Notes: generated from the letters alone by a model not told the origin. A DNA stretch of 64,000 nucleotides from Bradyrhizobium sp. BR13661 (GCF_029892425.1 NZ_JARXWB010000005.1:186001-250000), one strand, 5' to 3'; positions 39,703 to 47,512 are shown, counted from the first letter of the stretch. Numbers and translations are program-made.

Positions 39703-40923
39703 ATGACCGCCACCGCCGCCCCTCGCCCCTCGATCGCGCCGAAAACCCCGCCTTTGCCCGAGGCCAAGCCGGAGACGCTGGGCCTGTCGCGGCCGCGCCT
39801 GCAGGCGATGTCGGATGCGTTCAAGCGCGAGATCGACAAGGGAACCGTTCCCGGGGTGACCGTGCTGGTGGCCAGAGGCGGCCAGGTCGGCTGGTTCGAG
39901 GCGCTCGGCAAGCAGGGCCCCACGGGCCCGGCCATGGCGCTTGATTCGATCTTCCGGATCTTCTCGATGACCAAGCCGATCGTCTCGGTCGGCATCATGG
40001 CGCTGGTCGAGGACGGCCACCTCCTCCTCGGCGATCCCGTTGCCAAGTTCATTCCGGAATTTGCCGACCAGAAGGTCGGCGTGGTCAGCGGCGGCAGGCT
40101 GGAACTGGTTCCGGCCAAACGGCCGATGACGGTGCAGGACCTGCTTCGCCACACGTCGGGTCTGACCTATGAGCACCAGGGCGACGGCCCCGTGCACAAG
40201 CTCTACCAGGAGTCCCGCGTCCGCAGCCGCAAGATCAGCAATGCCGAGCACGCCGCGCTGGTCGCGAGCTTCCCGCTGGTCTGCCACCCCGGCGACGAGT
40301 TCAACTACAGCCGCTCCACCGACATTCTCGGCCGCATCATCGAGGTCGTCAGCGGCAAATCGCTCGGCACGTTCCTCACCGAGCGCATCCTCGCGCCCTT
40401 GCAGATGAGCGAGACCGGCTTCTCGACCTCCGAGGCCAATGCCGGCAGGCTGGCCCAGCCGTTCGAAGCCGATCCCTGGACCGGCGACAAGGTCGCGCTG
40501 TTCAACATGCTCGAGCAGCCGGTGATGGAATCCGGCGGCGGCGGCCTGGTTTCGACCACGATGGACTATGCCCGCTTCGCGCTGATGCTGCGCAATGGCG
40601 GTACGCTCGACGGCGTCAGGATCATCGGCCGCAAGACGCTGGAGCTGATGGCGTCCGACCACCTCGGGCCCGAGGTGAAAACCAACGGCACGCTGCTGTC
40701 GCCCGGCCACGGTTTTGGTCTCGGCTTCGCCGTCCGCCGCGAAGCCGGCATCGCGCCCTTCCCCGGCAGCGTCGGCAATTATTTCTGGAGCGGCATCGCC
40801 GGCACGTTCTTCTGGATCGATCCGAAGGAGGATCTGTTCACGGTGTTCATGACCCAGGGCCCGGGACAACGTGACTTTACGCGGACGCTGGTAAGGGATC
40901 TGGTCTACGCGGCGGTGGATTGA
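39703..40923 (+). CDS. serine hydrolase of the beta-lactamase/EstB family
   Basis: Probable esterase or amidase of the penicillin-binding-protein-like fold, 406 residues from the ATG at 39703, with GGGAG 5 bases upstream. The nucleophile motif SMTK has Ser88 and Lys91. The second-motif tyrosine is Tyr202 in NYSRS, where true class C enzymes have YxN, and the third motif is in GHGFGLGF. The Asn replacement and the lack of a signal peptide argue for a cytoplasmic esterase rather than an antibiotic-resistance enzyme. It stands alone, downstream of the tRNA on the other strand. Confidence 0.9.
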   Translation: MTATAAPRPSIAPKTPPLPEAKPETLGLSRPRLQAMSDAFKREIDKGTVPGVTVLVARGGQVGWFEALGKQGPTGPAMALDSIFRIFSMTKPIVSVGIMALVEDGHLLLGDPVAKFIPEFADQKVGVVSGGRLELVPAKRPMTVQDLLRHTSGLTYEHQGDGPVHKLYQESRVRSRKISNAEHAALVASFPLVCHPGDEFNYSRSTDILGRIIEVVSGKSLGTFLTERILAPLQMSETGFSTSEANAGRLAQPFEADPWTGDKVALFNMLEQPVMESGGGGLVSTTMDYARFALMLRNGGTLDGVRIIGRKTLELMASDHLGPEVKTNGTLLSPGHGFGLGFAVRREAGIAPFPGSVGNYFWSGIAGTFFWIDPKEDLFTVFMTQGPGQRDFTRTLVRDLVYAAVD

Positions 40924-40931
40924 CCTCCGCT

Positions 40932-40986
40932 CTCGTGCCCCGGACGCAACGCAGCGCGTAGCGGTGCGTTGCAGAGCCGGGGCCCA
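40932..40986 (-). repeat. REP-like palindrome, copy A
   Basis: 55-base element reading (minus strand) TGGGCCCCGGCTCTGC ... GCGTCCGGGGCACGAG. The outer stem is GCCCCGG/CCGGGGC and an inner stem is built on GCAACGCA/TGCGTTGC. It lies 8 bases after the serine hydrolase stop codon and points opposite to copy B, 28 bases away. Confidence 0.8.
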
Positions 40987-41014
40987 TGTGTCCGCTATCT
41001 CGAGCGTCGCCTTC

Positions 41015-41069
41015 TGGGTCCCGGCTCTGCGGAGCAGCGTTACACGCTGCGCCGCGTCCGGGACACGAG
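41015..41069 (+). repeat. REP-like palindrome, copy B
   Basis: TGGGTCCCGGCTCTGC ... GCGTCCGGGACACGAG, with outer stem GTCCCGG/CCGGGAC and inner hairpin GCAGCGT-TAC-ACGCTGC. It is paired head-to-head with copy A and ends 4 bases before the stop codon of the convergent SDR gene. Confidence 0.85.
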
Positions 41070-41073
41070 AGCG

Positions 41074-41841
41074 TCAGCTGATCGTCGCGCCGCCGTCGAT
41101 GACCATGGTCTGGCCGGTCATGAAGTCGCCCGCCTTGGACCCCAGGAACACGGCAGCACCCGCGATCTCGTCGGGGATGCCGATGCGCAGGAGCGGCGAG
41201 CGCGCGGTCGACGCCTTCAGGTTCTCAGGATTGTCCCACAGCGCTTTCGCAAAATCGGTCTTGATCAGGCCGGGTGCGATGCAGTTCACGCGGATGTTGT
41301 GCTTGCCGTATTCGCAGGCGAGGTTGCGCGCGAGCTGCATGTCGGCGGCCTTGGAGATCGCGTAGGCACCGAGGATGGTCGAGCCCTTCAGGCCGCCGAT
41401 CGAGGAGACGATGATGACAGAGCCGTCCTTGCGCTCGATCATCTGCGGGACCACCATCGAGATCAGCCAGTTGTTGGCGACGATGTTGTTGTCGAGAATC
41501 TTGCGGAACTGATCGTCGGAGATGCCGGCGAGCGGACCATAATACGGATTCGACGCGGCGTTGCAGACCAGCACGTCGATCTTGCCGAAGGCGCGGTTGC
41601 TCTCGTCGACGAGGTTCTGCAGATTTTCCTTCGACGAGATGTTGGCGGCGATCGCCACCGCAGTGCCCTTACCGAATTTGTCGTTGATGCCCTTGGCAAC
41701 TTCTTCGCAGACGTCGGCCTTGCGCGAGGAGATCACGACCTTCGCGCCGTGCTCGGCCATGCGCTCTGCGATCGCGAGCCCGATCCCGCGCGTCGAACCG
41801 GTGATGACGGCTACTTTGCCCTTCATGTCGAACAAGGTCAT
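41074..41841 (-). CDS. short-chain dehydrogenase/reductase
   Basis: NAD(P)-dependent alcohol/ketone oxidoreductase, 255 residues from the ATG at 41841 (MTLFDMKGKVAVITG). The cofactor motif TGSTRGIG is at 14-21 and the catalytic Ser146-Tyr160-Lys164 (YAISK) is complete, with VNCIAPGLIKTDF after it. It is most like the DHRS4/FabG-like group acting on carbonyls or 3-hydroxyacyl compounds. It lies downstream of the histidine phosphatase on the same strand with a 70-base gap, so the two may form an operon. Confidence 0.92.
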   Translation of the reverse strand: MTLFDMKGKVAVITGSTRGIGLAIAERMAEHGAKVVISSRKADVCEEVAKGINDKFGKGTAVAIAANISSKENLQNLVDESNRAFGKIDVLVCNAASNPYYGPLAGISDDQFRKILDNNIVANNWLISMVVPQMIERKDGSVIIVSSIGGLKGSTILGAYAISKAADMQLARNLACEYGKHNIRVNCIAPGLIKTDFAKALWDNPENLKASTARSPLLRIGIPDEIAGAAVFLGSKAGDFMTGQTMVIDGGATIS

Positions 41842-41911
41842 GTTTCTCTCCCAGAGTACGATTTGATTTGGCTTGAAGCTTACGCCGCGCTCCTGCGAGC
41901 GGACAATGGCC

Positions 41912-42610
41912 TCAGGCCAGCTTCTTGACTTCCGGTCCCGCCGGCTGATGCATCTCCGCATGCGCGTCATCGGCGATCCACGGCTGCTGGTTCACCATCG
42001 GCAACCGCCAAACCGAGCGATCGGGGCTTGCGAAATAGTCGAGCCGCGTGATCGAGACGTTGTCGATGTCGAACGACAACGCCTTCTCGACCTGGCCATC
42101 GAGCGCGAGGCCGATCGCAGCCCTAATGGTGCCGCCATGCGCAACCGCGACGATGTCCTGCCCGGCGGAGTCGTTATTAATCCGCTCGATGACCCGGCGC
42201 GCGCGATTATAAAGGTCCATGAAGCTTTCGCCGCCCGGCGCCGGCTCGTTGATGTCGGCGAACCAGCTCGAGCCAACCGGACGGCTCGCGATGAACGCGG
42301 CGCGGTTCATCCCTTGCCAACGGCCGAGATTCTGCTCGGCGAGATCCGCTTCCCATGGCATCGACGCAGGACGCGGATAGCCAGCCTCCCAGATCGCCTC
42401 GGCGGTCTGATGCGTGCGCTTGAGATTGCTCGAATACCAGACCGCATTTCGCGGCAGCACCTTGGCAACGGCGTTGAACACATAGGTGTCACTGGTGTCG
42501 CAGGGAAGATCGGTCTGGCCGTAGATGTTGCCGCCGTCATTTCGCACCGGCGCGTGACGAACCCACCACCACCGTGTCGTGACCACATCAGGCTTGTCTG
42601 CGGCTGCCAT
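41912..42610 (-). CDS. histidine phosphatase family protein
   Basis: Phosphoglycerate-mutase-like phosphatase, 232 residues from the ATG at 42610 (MAAADKPDVVTTRWWW). The phospho-accepting His19 is in VRHAP (family RHG), the second catalytic His158 is in VAVAHGG, and the basic pocket is KRTHQTAEAIW. The substrate is unknown. The upstream gap to the divergent SDR gene (42611-42743) contains a tandem repeat that may be an operator. Confidence 0.9.
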   Translation of the reverse strand: MAAADKPDVVTTRWWWVRHAPVRNDGGNIYGQTDLPCDTSDTYVFNAVAKVLPRNAVWYSSNLKRTHQTAEAIWEAGYPRPASMPWEADLAEQNLGRWQGMNRAAFIASRPVGSSWFADINEPAPGGESFMDLYNRARRVIERINNDSAGQDIVAVAHGGTIRAAIGLALDGQVEKALSFDIDNVSITRLDYFASPDRSVWRLPMVNQQPWIADDAHAEMHQPAGPEVKKLA

Positions 42611-42674
42611 CGAAACCCTTCCATCCCGTGTGATGTCGCTGTACGTGAGTAGCGAACGTGTCTCAAGACACTTT

Positions 42675-42699
42675 ACTGTTTCAAATTCTGTTTGAAATT
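42675..42699. promoter_or_regulatory. tandem/inverted repeat operator candidate between divergent genes
   Basis: Two direct copies of a 12-base motif, ACTGTTTCAAAT and TCTGTTTGAAAT (42675-42698), which also form the inverted repeat TTTCAAA-TTCTG-TTTGAAA (42679-42697). Just upstream is GTGTCT-CA-AGACAC (42658-42671). The site lies between the histidine phosphatase and SDR genes. A similar motif (ACTGTTTGAATT) occurs upstream of the TetR gene at 50211. Confidence 0.5.
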
Positions 42700-42743
42700 C
42701 CGTCGCGCGGCAAGCGTCGCGCGAATACCAAAGGGAGAAACGC

Positions 42744-43529
42744 ATGGGCCGTCTGCAAGGCAAATCCGTCATCATCACCGGCGCCGGCAGCGGCATCGGC
42801 CGTGCGGCTGCACATCTCTTCACCAAGGAAGGCGCCAGGCTGATCGCGGTCGATCGCAGCGAGGCGGTGAAGGAAACCGTCGAGGAAATCAAGAAGGCGG
42901 GCGGCGTCGCGGAAGCGATGCTCGCCGACGCCGGCTCCGAGAAGGACGTCATGGCGGTCATCGACAAGGCGGTGAAGACGCATGGCAGGCTCGACGTGAT
43001 CTGGGCCAATGCCGGCATCTCCGGCGGGCTCGTCCCGCTCGGCGAGCAGACCGTGGAGCATTGGCAGGAAGTGCTGCGCGTCAATCTGATCGGTCCGTTC
43101 CTCGCGGTGAAGCACGCGATGCCGCACATGGTGAAGCAACAATCCGGTGCGATCGTGCTGACCGCATCGGTTGCGGGTCTCAAGGCCGGCGCGAGCGGAC
43201 ATCCCTACGCGGCGAGCAAGGCCGGCGTGATCTCTCTGGTGCAGACCACGGCCTATTCGCTCACCGGCACCGGCGTGCGCATCAATGCGGTCTGCCCGGG
43301 CCTGATCGAAACAGGCATGACCAAGCCGATCTTCGACCGCGCCAAGGAGCGCGGCACCCAGGACAAGATCGGCCAGCTCAATCCGCTGAAGCGTCCAGGC
43401 CAGCCGCACGAGCTCGCCGCGATGGGATTGTTCCTGGCCAGCGACGAAGCGTCGTATGTGAATGGCCAGGCATTCCCGGTGGATGGCGGCCTCACGGCAT
43501 CGATGCCGTATGCGGGCAAGCCGGTTTAA
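42744..43529 (+). CDS. short-chain dehydrogenase/reductase (glucose-1-dehydrogenase-like)
   Basis: 261-residue classical SDR starting MGRLQGKSVIITG. The cofactor motif TGAGSGIG is at 12-19, and the catalytic residues are Ser142, Tyr155 and Lys159 (YAASK). Asp37 in the segment AVDRS suggests NAD preference. Substrate unknown. It is read divergently from the histidine phosphatase gene. AGGGAGAAACGC precedes the ATG, a good ribosome site. Confidence 0.92.
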   Translation: MGRLQGKSVIITGAGSGIGRAAAHLFTKEGARLIAVDRSEAVKETVEEIKKAGGVAEAMLADAGSEKDVMAVIDKAVKTHGRLDVIWANAGISGGLVPLGEQTVEHWQEVLRVNLIGPFLAVKHAMPHMVKQQSGAIVLTASVAGLKAGASGHPYAASKAGVISLVQTTAYSLTGTGVRINAVCPGLIETGMTKPIFDRAKERGTQDKIGQLNPLKRPGQPHELAAMGLFLASDEASYVNGQAFPVDGGLTASMPYAGKPV

Positions 43530-43536
43530 CGAGACG

Positions 43537-43592
43537 CTCGTGTCCCGGACGCGCTGCAGCGCGCAAGCGTTGCTGCGCAGAGCCGGGACCCA
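43537..43592 (-). repeat. REP-like palindrome, copy C
   Basis: Minus-strand reading TGGGTCCCGGCTCTGC ... GCGTCCGGGACACGAG, with outer stem GTCCCGG/CCGGGAC and inner arms GCAGC/GCTGC. It begins 8 bases after the SDR stop codon and is paired with copy D. Confidence 0.8.
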
Positions 43593-43617
43593 GTGGGCGG
43601 CGCGGTGCGCTGATGCA

Positions 43618-43676
43618 TGGGCCCCGGCTCTGCAGCGCACCGCTGAAGGAGCGCTGCGCTGCGTCCGGGGCACGAG
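43618..43676 (+). repeat. REP-like palindrome, copy D
   Basis: TGGGCCCCGGCTCTGC ... GCGTCCGGGGCACGAG, with outer stem GCCCCGG/CCGGGGC and inner arms GCAGCGCA/TGCGCTGC. It lies 25 bases from copy C in opposite orientation, the same arrangement as A/B. Confidence 0.8.
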
Positions 43677-43734
43677 ACCTTTTTCAACGACAGACATAGC
43701 TGGTCATCCTCGCGGCGCATCTCGCCCGAGCTTT

Positions 43735-44300
43735 GCTGTGGCCTTACCCTCAAATGAAAGAGGGTGCAGGGAAGACCGGGTGCCCGACTGGCACCCGCGG
43801 TCCACTGTGCGAAGATTGCGCTACAAGAGGCTGCACAGCGGCATACAGGTGTAGCCGAAACATCCGGCCTTCCCTGCGCAGTGGGTTGACGGCTTATGTC
43901 GTGATCTCCCCGGGGAGCGATGCACTATTGCCCCCGTCGCCTTGCGGATGGCTGATGTGCACGCCCGGTTGGACATTGCACATCACCACAAGGCTTGGCG
44001 CACAGGCTCCGGGCGCCAGGACCACACGATTTTGCCGTACGCAGATCACACCGGTCGTTTGCGCGGTGATCTCGCTCACGGTCGCCCGCCCTGCAAAACC
44101 TGATCGCGCCGATGTGGCCTGCGTCCACCGCCGTCCGGCCCGCGTTCGTGACGATCGCGATACGCCCCTCTTCCTTGGGCCGGGTTGCCGAAACACATAC
44201 GCCGTTTCCGAATTTCGGTAAAGCGGAATATTTTCGAGCCGCCGGATTGACCGATGGGTGGCGTGTTTTGCCCGTCAGGCAACGCAAGTTGTTGTGGAGG
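43735..44300 (-). repeat. dispersed bradyrhizobial non-coding repeat block
   Basis: Read on the minus strand, this block contains a CGAAATTCGG-type stretch, then a CATCACGG-free GC segment with GCGCCCGGAGCCTGTGCGCC, and the end GGGTGCCAGTCGGGCACCC near 43786-43805. From memory, near-identical text recurs many times in Bradyrhizobium chromosomes; this was not searched. It has no intact gene and may be the decayed end of an old mobile element. Confidence 0.55.
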
Positions 44301-44307
44301 CGTCGTG

Positions 44308-44397
44308 CGTAGGGCGGATCAGCCGAAGGCGTAATCCGCTATGTCTCTCACCGTGGAAACAGAAGAGGCGGATTACGCTTCGCTAATCCGCCCTACG
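44308..44397. repeat. long imperfect inverted repeat downstream of the DUF1772 gene
   Basis: Arms of about 30 bases: the left arm starts CGTAGGGCGGAT (44308) and ends GTAATCCGC (44339). The right arm starts GCGGATTACGC (44368) and ends ATCCGCCCTACG (44397). They match with two small indels. The spacer is 28 bases. The right arm ends 8 bases after the DUF1772 stop, so on the minus strand it could end that transcript. The GTAGGGCGGATTAG motif is a known type of dispersed bacterial repeat. Confidence 0.7.
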
Positions 44398-44404
44398 AGA
44401 CCGG

Positions 44405-44887
44405 CTACGCGGCGAGCGCGGCGATAAACAGCGCACTCGCCACCACCGACGCCACCGTCCGCACATGGTTCCAGAACACCCAATCCTTTAGATACGCCAC
44501 CCACACCGCACTCGCCTCTGGCGCCGACGGCTGCACGGCGGCAAGTGCATTGTTCAGCGGCACGTTGAACACGACAGTCACCACGAACATGCCGATCACG
44601 TAGAGACCGCCGCCCGCGATCATGCTGACCGCTCCCGGCTCGCTGAAGCGCAACGCACCCATCACCACCAGCGCCGCGCCCGCCACCGTCGTGCCGAGGA
44701 ATAACGGCATGAACAGCGAGCGCACGATGTCAACATTGATCGCGTTCATCGCCGCGATGCCGACCGCCTGATCGAGCCGGCCGAGCGAGGTCATGATGAA
44801 AGTCGAGAAGGCGAAATAGACGCCCGCCATGACGCCGCAGCCCAGGGCTGAGAACCACAGCAATCCGGTCGTGAAAAGCTGCCGCAC
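44405..44887 (-). CDS. DUF1772 (anthrone oxygenase-like) membrane protein
   Basis: 160-residue inner-membrane protein with four hydrophobic segments (about 8-30, 55-78, 85-110, 140-158) and the DUF1772 features VYFAFSTFIM and FNVPLNNALA. Some relatives are anthrone oxygenases; the function here is unknown. The start is GTG at 44887, with GGAG 8 bases upstream. A nearby ATG (44894) is out of frame. It is transcribed divergently from a TetR gene across two operator-like repeats, so it is probably the regulator's target. Confidence 0.88.
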   Translation of the reverse strand: MRQLFTTGLLWFSALGCGVMAGVYFAFSTFIMTSLGRLDQAVGIAAMNAINVDIVRSLFMPLFLGTTVAGAALVVMGALRFSEPGAVSMIAGGGLYVIGMFVVTVVFNVPLNNALAAVQPSAPEASAVWVAYLKDWVFWNHVRTVASVVASALFIAALAA

Positions 44888-44901
44888 GACGCATCTCCGT
44901 T

Positions 44902-44951
44902 AAATACGATAAAATCTCGTATTTGATAAAAGCGATAAACTCTCTTATCTC
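44902..44951. promoter_or_regulatory. duplicated operator in the DUF1772/TetR divergent promoter
   Basis: Two related sites: CGATAAAATCTCGTATTT (44907-44924) and CGATAAACTCTCTTATCT (44933-44950), 26 bases apart. The first lies within the perfect inverted repeat AAATACGA-7-TCGTATTT (44902-44924). A plus-strand promoter TTGATA-17-TATCTC (44923-44951) overlaps both, so a bound repressor would block the tetR promoter. Confidence 0.55.
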
Positions 44952-44981
44952 TGGCGTCAAGCGCAGAGGGCGGGGACCACG

Positions 44982-45632
44982 ATGCCGGAACGGAAGATCA
45001 GGGCGGGCAAAGCGACGCGGGCGACCGAACGGCGCACGCCGCTGGTGCCGACGCAGGAACGCAGCCGGGAGCGTTTCGATCGCATCCTGAGCGCTGCGAG
45101 CGAGATCTTGATGGAAAAAGGCAGCGACGCCTTCCGGATGAGCGACATCGTCGAGAGCACCGGGATCGCCTTCGGTTCACTCTATCAATATTTTCCGGAC
45201 AAGAGCGCGGTGATCGGAACGCTCGCCGAGCGCTGCAACGCCATCGGCCGGGAGTGTGTGCAACGCGACCTCGCCGAGATGAAGAAGCTCTCGGACCTCC
45301 ATGCGGCGCTCAGCCGCATCACCGACGGCTACTACCAGATGTTCCGCGATCACCCGGTGATGCATCACATCTGGCAGGCGACGCAAGCCGACCGGACACT
45401 TCAGAGCATCGACGAGGAAGACGTCGCCTTTCTCGCCGGCCTGTTGCGCGATGCGCTGCATCGCGTCGCACCGAAGCAGTCCGCCCCTGCCCTCACCGCC
45501 TTCTCGCAATTGGCGATGATCCAGATTGCCGCCGCGGTCCGGCATGCCATCTCGCTGCCATCAGCGGATGCACGCCGGATGCTCGACCTGTTCAAGCGCA
45601 TGCTGCCGTCGGATCTCTCCGCCCTGCGCTGA
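44982..45632 (+). CDS. TetR-family transcriptional regulator
   Basis: 216-residue repressor with an N-terminal helix-turn-helix at about 35-82 (MSDIVESTGIAFGSLYQYFP) and a helical ligand domain. A basic N-terminal arm (RKIRAGKATRATERR) precedes it. Its divergent neighbour is the DUF1772 gene, and duplicated palindromic sites lie between, so autoregulation and control of that gene are likely (inference). The ligand is unknown. Confidence 0.93.
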   Translation: MPERKIRAGKATRATERRTPLVPTQERSRERFDRILSAASEILMEKGSDAFRMSDIVESTGIAFGSLYQYFPDKSAVIGTLAERCNAIGRECVQRDLAEMKKLSDLHAALSRITDGYYQMFRDHPVMHHIWQATQADRTLQSIDEEDVAFLAGLLRDALHRVAPKQSAPALTAFSQLAMIQIAAAVRHAISLPSADARRMLDLFKRMLPSDLSALR

Positions 45633-45738
45633 GATGACACCAAACGCCGGTGTGGTCCCCGAGCTTTCCGGCAGGCCACCGGGTTGGTATGGTTCATGCA
45701 ACCAACCCAGCCTCTGCAATCCCCGACAAGAAGTGACA

Positions 45739-46926
45739 ATGCCAAATCAGATCTTCCCGAGCTCTCGTCCCGATCGCATCCGCAACATGCTTGCCGAGCT
45801 CGTTGCCTTCGACACGATCAGCGACCGTACCAACCTGCCCCTGATCGCCCATATCGAGCGCTTTCTCGCCGCTCTCGGCGTCAAGGGCGAACGCATCACC
45901 GACGAGACCGGCGAGAAAGCTTCGCTGTGGGTGACGATCGGCCCTGACGATCGGCCGGGCTACGTCCTGTCGGGCCACACCGACGTGGTGCCGGTCGTGG
46001 GCCAGGACTGGAGCCACGATCCGTTCAAGCTGATTGAGCGCGACGGCAAGCTCTACGGCCGCGGCACCACCGACATGAAGGGTTTTGTCGCGGTATGCCT
46101 CGCCATGGTGCCGGAGATGCTGGAGGCGAAGCTGACGACGCCGATTCATCTGGCCATCTCCTATGACGAGGAGATCGGCTGCATCGGCGTGCGGCCGATG
46201 CTTGCCGAGGTCGCCAAGAAGAAAGTGCGACTGCTCGGCGCCTTCATCGGCGAACCGACCGAAATGAAGGTCATCATCGGCCACAAGGGCAAGCACGGCG
46301 TGCGCGCCACCTTCCACGGACTCGCCCGCCACTCCTCGATCGCGCCTGACGGTGTCAATGCGATCGAATACGCCGCCGAGATGATCACCGAGATTCGCCG
46401 CCGCGCGGTGAAGCTCGCGGCCGAGGTCGAGCGCAACAGTCTCTACGACGTGCCGCATTCGACGCTGCTCACCAGCATCGTGCACGGCGGCGCGGCACTG
46501 AACATCGTGCCTGATACGTGCACCGTGGACTTCGAATGCCGCGGCATCGGCATCACCGAGTCGCGCGAGGTGACGGATGCGGTCGTCGCCTGGGCCAAGG
46601 CCGAGCTCGAGCCCGCGATGAAGGCGAAGAGCCCGGAATGCGGCATCGATTTCGAGGAGATCCTCGACTACCCCGCCCTCGACACCAGGGCCGACGCCGC
46701 CATCGTCACGCTGGCCAAGCAACTCGCCGGCCGCAACGACCACGCCAAGGTCGCCTTCGGGACAGAGGCGAGCCTGTTCACCAGCATGGCGGACATCCCG
46801 TCCGTGGTCATTGGACCGGGCTCGATCGCGCAGGCGCACACGCCGGATGAGTTCGTCGAGATGGCCGAACTGGAGAAATGCGCGGGGTTTGTGGAGAAGC
46901 TGATCGCGCATTGCGCGAAGGGGTAG
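45739..46926 (+). CDS. argE: M20 peptidase, acetylornithine deacetylase-like
   Basis: Zinc hydrolase that removes the acetyl group from N-acetylornithine (arginine synthesis) or a related N-acyl amino acid. It has 395 residues from the ATG at 45739. Metal and catalytic residues are His80 and Asp82 (SGHTD), Asp112 (GRGTTDMKG), Glu144-Glu145 (DEEIG) and a late His in QAHTPDEF. The Gly/Thr-rich motif before Asp112 fits ArgE well. A GTG two codons upstream is a possible alternative start. It follows the TetR gene by about 106 bases on the same strand. The M20 family has varied substrates, so the name is probable rather than certain. Confidence 0.88.
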   Translation: MPNQIFPSSRPDRIRNMLAELVAFDTISDRTNLPLIAHIERFLAALGVKGERITDETGEKASLWVTIGPDDRPGYVLSGHTDVVPVVGQDWSHDPFKLIERDGKLYGRGTTDMKGFVAVCLAMVPEMLEAKLTTPIHLAISYDEEIGCIGVRPMLAEVAKKKVRLLGAFIGEPTEMKVIIGHKGKHGVRATFHGLARHSSIAPDGVNAIEYAAEMITEIRRRAVKLAAEVERNSLYDVPHSTLLTSIVHGGAALNIVPDTCTVDFECRGIGITESREVTDAVVAWAKAELEPAMKAKSPECGIDFEEILDYPALDTRADAAIVTLAKQLAGRNDHAKVAFGTEASLFTSMADIPSVVIGPGSIAQAHTPDEFVEMAELEKCAGFVEKLIAHCAKG

Positions 46927-46928
46927 AC

Positions 46929-46983
46929 TGGGCCCGGGCTCTGCGCAGCAACGCTACGCGTTGCAGCGCGTCCGGGGCACGAG
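46929..46983 (+). repeat. REP-like palindrome, copy E
   Basis: TGGGCCCGGGCTCTGC ... GCGTCCGGGGCACGAG with inner hairpin GCAACGC-TAC-GCGTTGC. It begins 2 bases after the argE stop codon. Confidence 0.8.
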
Positions 46984-47033
46984 TGCGCGGGTCAATCGAC
47001 CGACGGTGGGAATAGGGACGTCGCAAAATCCGG

Positions 47034-47089
47034 TCGCGTGTCCCGGACGCGGTGCGGCACGAAGTGACGCTCCGCTGAGCCGGGACCCA
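47034..47089 (-). repeat. REP-like palindrome, copy F
   Basis: Minus-strand reading TGGGTCCCGGCTCAGC ... GCGTCCGGGACACGCG with outer stem GTCCCGG/CCGGGAC. It is the left boundary of the unit holding the GIY-YIG gene. Confidence 0.75.
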
Positions 47090-47159
47090 GAACGCTTGGC
47101 GACGGCGTTCGGTTGTGCAATCTTAAGTCGAGACTTTGCTAACAGCTGATTGCACAGGC

Positions 47160-47456
47160 ATGCCCTTCTTCGTTTACATCCTGGCGAGCAAACGAAACGG
47201 CACTCTCTACATTGGAGTGACAAACGATCTTCCCCGTCGAATAAGCGCGCACAAGGCCAAGCTCGTCCCCGGCTTTACCAAGCAATACGACGTAACTCTG
47301 CTAGTCCATTTCGAGACTTACGAGTCGATACTCGAGGCACGCTCTCGTGAACATTCGCTGAAGCGCTGGCGTCGCGCTTGGAAGCTCAAGCTGATCGAGG
47401 GGCTCAATCCGGATTGGCGCGATCTTACGAACGAGCTGAATACTCTGGCGACGTGA
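47160..47456 (+). CDS. GIY-YIG nuclease domain protein
   Basis: 98-residue single-domain nuclease of the UvrC/URI type. The first half-motif appears as VYI (5-7) and the second as YIG (17-19). A conserved Arg lies in NDLPRRISAH (21-30) and the metal-binding Glu59 in SILEARSRE, so the active site looks intact. I take the ATG at 47160; a TTG eight codons upstream is less likely. REP copies F and G flank the gene in opposite orientation, and copy G starts one base after the stop codon. It may act on DNA hairpins such as these repeats (inference). Confidence 0.9.
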   Translation: MPFFVYILASKRNGTLYIGVTNDLPRRISAHKAKLVPGFTKQYDVTLLVHFETYESILEARSREHSLKRWRRAWKLKLIEGLNPDWRDLTNELNTLAT

Positions 47457-47457
47457 C

Positions 47458-47512
47458 TGGGTCCCGGCTCTGCGGAGCAGCACTTCGTGCTGCACCGCGT
47501 CCGGGACACGAG
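47458..47512 (+). repeat. REP-like palindrome, copy G
   Basis: TGGGTCCCGGCTCTGC ... GCGTCCGGGACACGAG with inner hairpin GCAGCAC-TTC-GTGCTGC, the most regular copy. It directly follows the GIY-YIG stop codon and is the right boundary of that unit. Confidence 0.85.

Larger units (their letters stand above)
43530..44404. other. 875-base repeat-filled region without a gene
   Basis: Holds REP copies C and D, a block recognised as a dispersed bradyrhizobial sequence (about 43735-44300) and a long inverted repeat (44308-44397). Open frames across it show no domain and look non-coding. Confidence 0.6.

Noticed and set aside
39703..40923. Possible antibiotic-resistance beta-lactamase
   Set aside because: The second motif is YSR instead of YxN and there is no signal peptide. 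The sequence fits an EstB-like esterase better.
43733..44221. 162-residue plus-strand frame in the repeat block
   Set aside because: Composition is typical of non-coding repeat DNA, it overlaps the dispersed repeat, and no domain or ribosome site is seen.
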